Shown here: piece after piece, positions 4,708 to 5,404 of the stretch
Layout of the letters: the number at the start of each line of letters is the position of its first letter
Position numbering within the stretch: the first letter of the stretch is position 1
NCBI GenBank assembly: GCA_031263965.1
Contig: JAISES010000439.1
Coordinates: 1 to 5,404 of the forward strand
Length of the DNA: 5,404 nucleotides
Source of the DNA: Prevotella sp.
GTDB taxonomy: Bacteria > Bacteroidota > Bacteroidia > Bacteroidales > Dysgonomonadaceae
Reading direction: 5' to 3'
The notes under the pieces: model-generated
What the model saw: only the letters and a program-made list of their open reading frames with translations
Database searches by the model: none
What the model was told of the DNA's origin: nothing
Made by a program: the position numbers and the translations under genes

Positions 4708-5404
4708 ATGAAAAAATATATAAGAACAATTTCGTTCTTAATAATATATGCTCTTTTTATACTGGGATGTGCGTCATGTAATGATGACGGATATTCTCTC
4801 GACAAATATTGGCGATCTATAGCGACGGTAAATAAAACAGGAGATAATACCTGCGATTTTACATTAGACAACGGGGAGAAGCTTTGGGTGGCGGCGCCTG
4901 CCGGGCTTAACCTGAAACCTAAATACAAAAGAGCCATAATTGATTATACAATTTTGTCTGACGAACAAAATGGATACGATCATTCTGTCAAACTAAATGG
5001 ATTTTACGATGTATTGACTAAAGATGTTATCTGTATTGCTCCGGATGACAAGATAAAACAAGATAGTATTGGCCATAATCCCATCAAAGTACATTCCGCA
5101 TGGGAAGGCGGGGATTATCTGAATATTACTTTCGGATTCAATATCGGTGGAATTGAGAGTCACATGATCAACCTTGTGTCTGCTAAGCCCGGCCTTTCCG
5201 AAGGTGAAGACATTGTAAAGTTGGAATTCAGGCATAATCAAAAAGGTGATCCCGAACACTATCCGTCAAAGGGCTATGCCTCTTTCAGCCTGACACCCTA
5301 TAAAATAGACGGTAGGGACAAGGTCACTATTGAGCTTGCATGGAAAGACTTTAGCGGAGAAACAAAGACAAACAAGATCGAATATAAATACAATAAGACA
5401 ACTG
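4708..5404 (+). CDS. NigD-like lipoprotein, 3' end cut by the window
   Basis: The frame stays open from the ATG at 4708 to the window edge (232 codons). The product begins with a signal peptide, MKKYIRTISFLIIYALFILG, then C21-A-S-C24-N-D-D-G-Y-S. Cys21 has a fair lipobox (ILGC); Cys24 lines up with the cysteine I recall for NigD proteins (SC followed by acidic residues and GYS). The mature part shows DNGEKLWVAAPAG, YTILSDEQNGYDH and VLTKDVICIAP, which I recognise as the N-terminal OB-like domain of the NigD family. GGDYLNITFGFNIGG and the following strands correspond to the C-terminal beta-sandwich domain. NigD was named from the nigrescin bacteriocin region of Prevotella nigrescens; its function is unknown, and no bacteriocin gene is visible here. 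The acidic residues after the cysteine suggest export to the cell surface or outer membrane. The family call is fairly sure; completeness cannot be judged. Confidence 0.85.
   Translation, partial: MKKYIRTISFLIIYALFILGCASCNDDGYSLDKYWRSIATVNKTGDNTCDFTLDNGEKLWVAAPAGLNLKPKYKRAIIDYTILSDEQNGYDHSVKLNGFYDVLTKDVICIAPDDKIKQDSIGHNPIKVHSAWEGGDYLNITFGFNIGGIESHMINLVSAKPGLSEGEDIVKLEFRHNQKGDPEHYPSKGYASFSLTPYKIDGRDKVTIELAWKDFSGETKTNKIEYKYNKTT
4721..4740 (+). repeat. Hairpin at the start of the NigD-like coding sequence
   Basis: TAAGAAC (4721-4727) and GTTCTTA (4734-4740) form a perfect 7-bp stem with a 6-base loop, covering codons 5-11 in the signal peptide region. It could slow translation initiation or merely reflect codon composition. 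Confidence 0.35.

Noticed and set aside
4689..5259. Minus-strand open frames opposite the NigD-like gene
   Set aside because: Their translations show no domain and they lie antisense to a clear lipoprotein gene; the same applies to the other minus-strand frames opposite efp, radC, DUF59, lpxH, the RHH-like gene and tadA.
1..5404. A previously undescribed defence, mobile or biosynthetic system
   Set aside because: All long genes belong to recognisable housekeeping or envelope families. I found no transposase, integrase, toxin-antitoxin, CRISPR or phage feature, and the small RHH-like gene is better explained by its coupling to tadA.

Overview
The window looks like chromosomal housekeeping DNA from a Bacteroidota (Bacteroidales) bacterium. 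The clues are an AT-rich composition, almost no Shine-Dalgarno sequences, several TAnnTTTG-type -7 promoter boxes in front of genes, a lipoprotein of the Bacteroidales NigD family at the right end, and Bacteroidales-like versions of EF-P, the LpxH-type phosphoesterase and TadA. Dysgonomonas or a close relative is possible, but the genus is a guess. All eight complete genes and the partial last gene are on the + strand.

Left part (1-1419): efp (elongation factor P) ends in a strong stem-loop terminator at 623-663, preceded by a perfect 10-bp tandem duplication. radC (JAMM/MPN-domain protein) follows. Middle (1420-2659): a 107-bp gap carries a -7 box and two adjacent inverted repeats. It leads into a two-gene unit, a MIP18/DUF59 Fe-S assembly protein (SufT-like) and, 11 bp later with a GTG start, an LpxH-type UDP-2,3-diacylglucosamine pyrophosphatase of lipid A synthesis. 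Next (2660-3859): a promoter-like leader with a GC-rich palindrome precedes an lrgA-lrgB membrane pair overlapping by ATGA. Then (3918-4586): a small, probably ribbon-helix-helix protein and tadA (tRNA adenosine deaminase) also overlap by ATGA, behind a -7 box that lies only five bases from the first ATG. Right end (4708-5404): a NigD-like lipoprotein runs off the window.

The genes serve translation (efp, tadA), Fe-S maturation (DUF59), the cell envelope (lpxH, NigD-like), membrane transport or holin-like functions (lrgAB) and an unknown function linked to DNA repair by name only (radC). I see no mobile element, CRISPR array, phage gene, tRNA or rRNA, and no convincing multi-gene novel system. 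The most notable points are a glutamine in place of the modifiable lysine at the tip of EF-P, the uncharacterised RHH-like gene translationally coupled to tadA, and the dyad symmetries upstream of the DUF59 gene.
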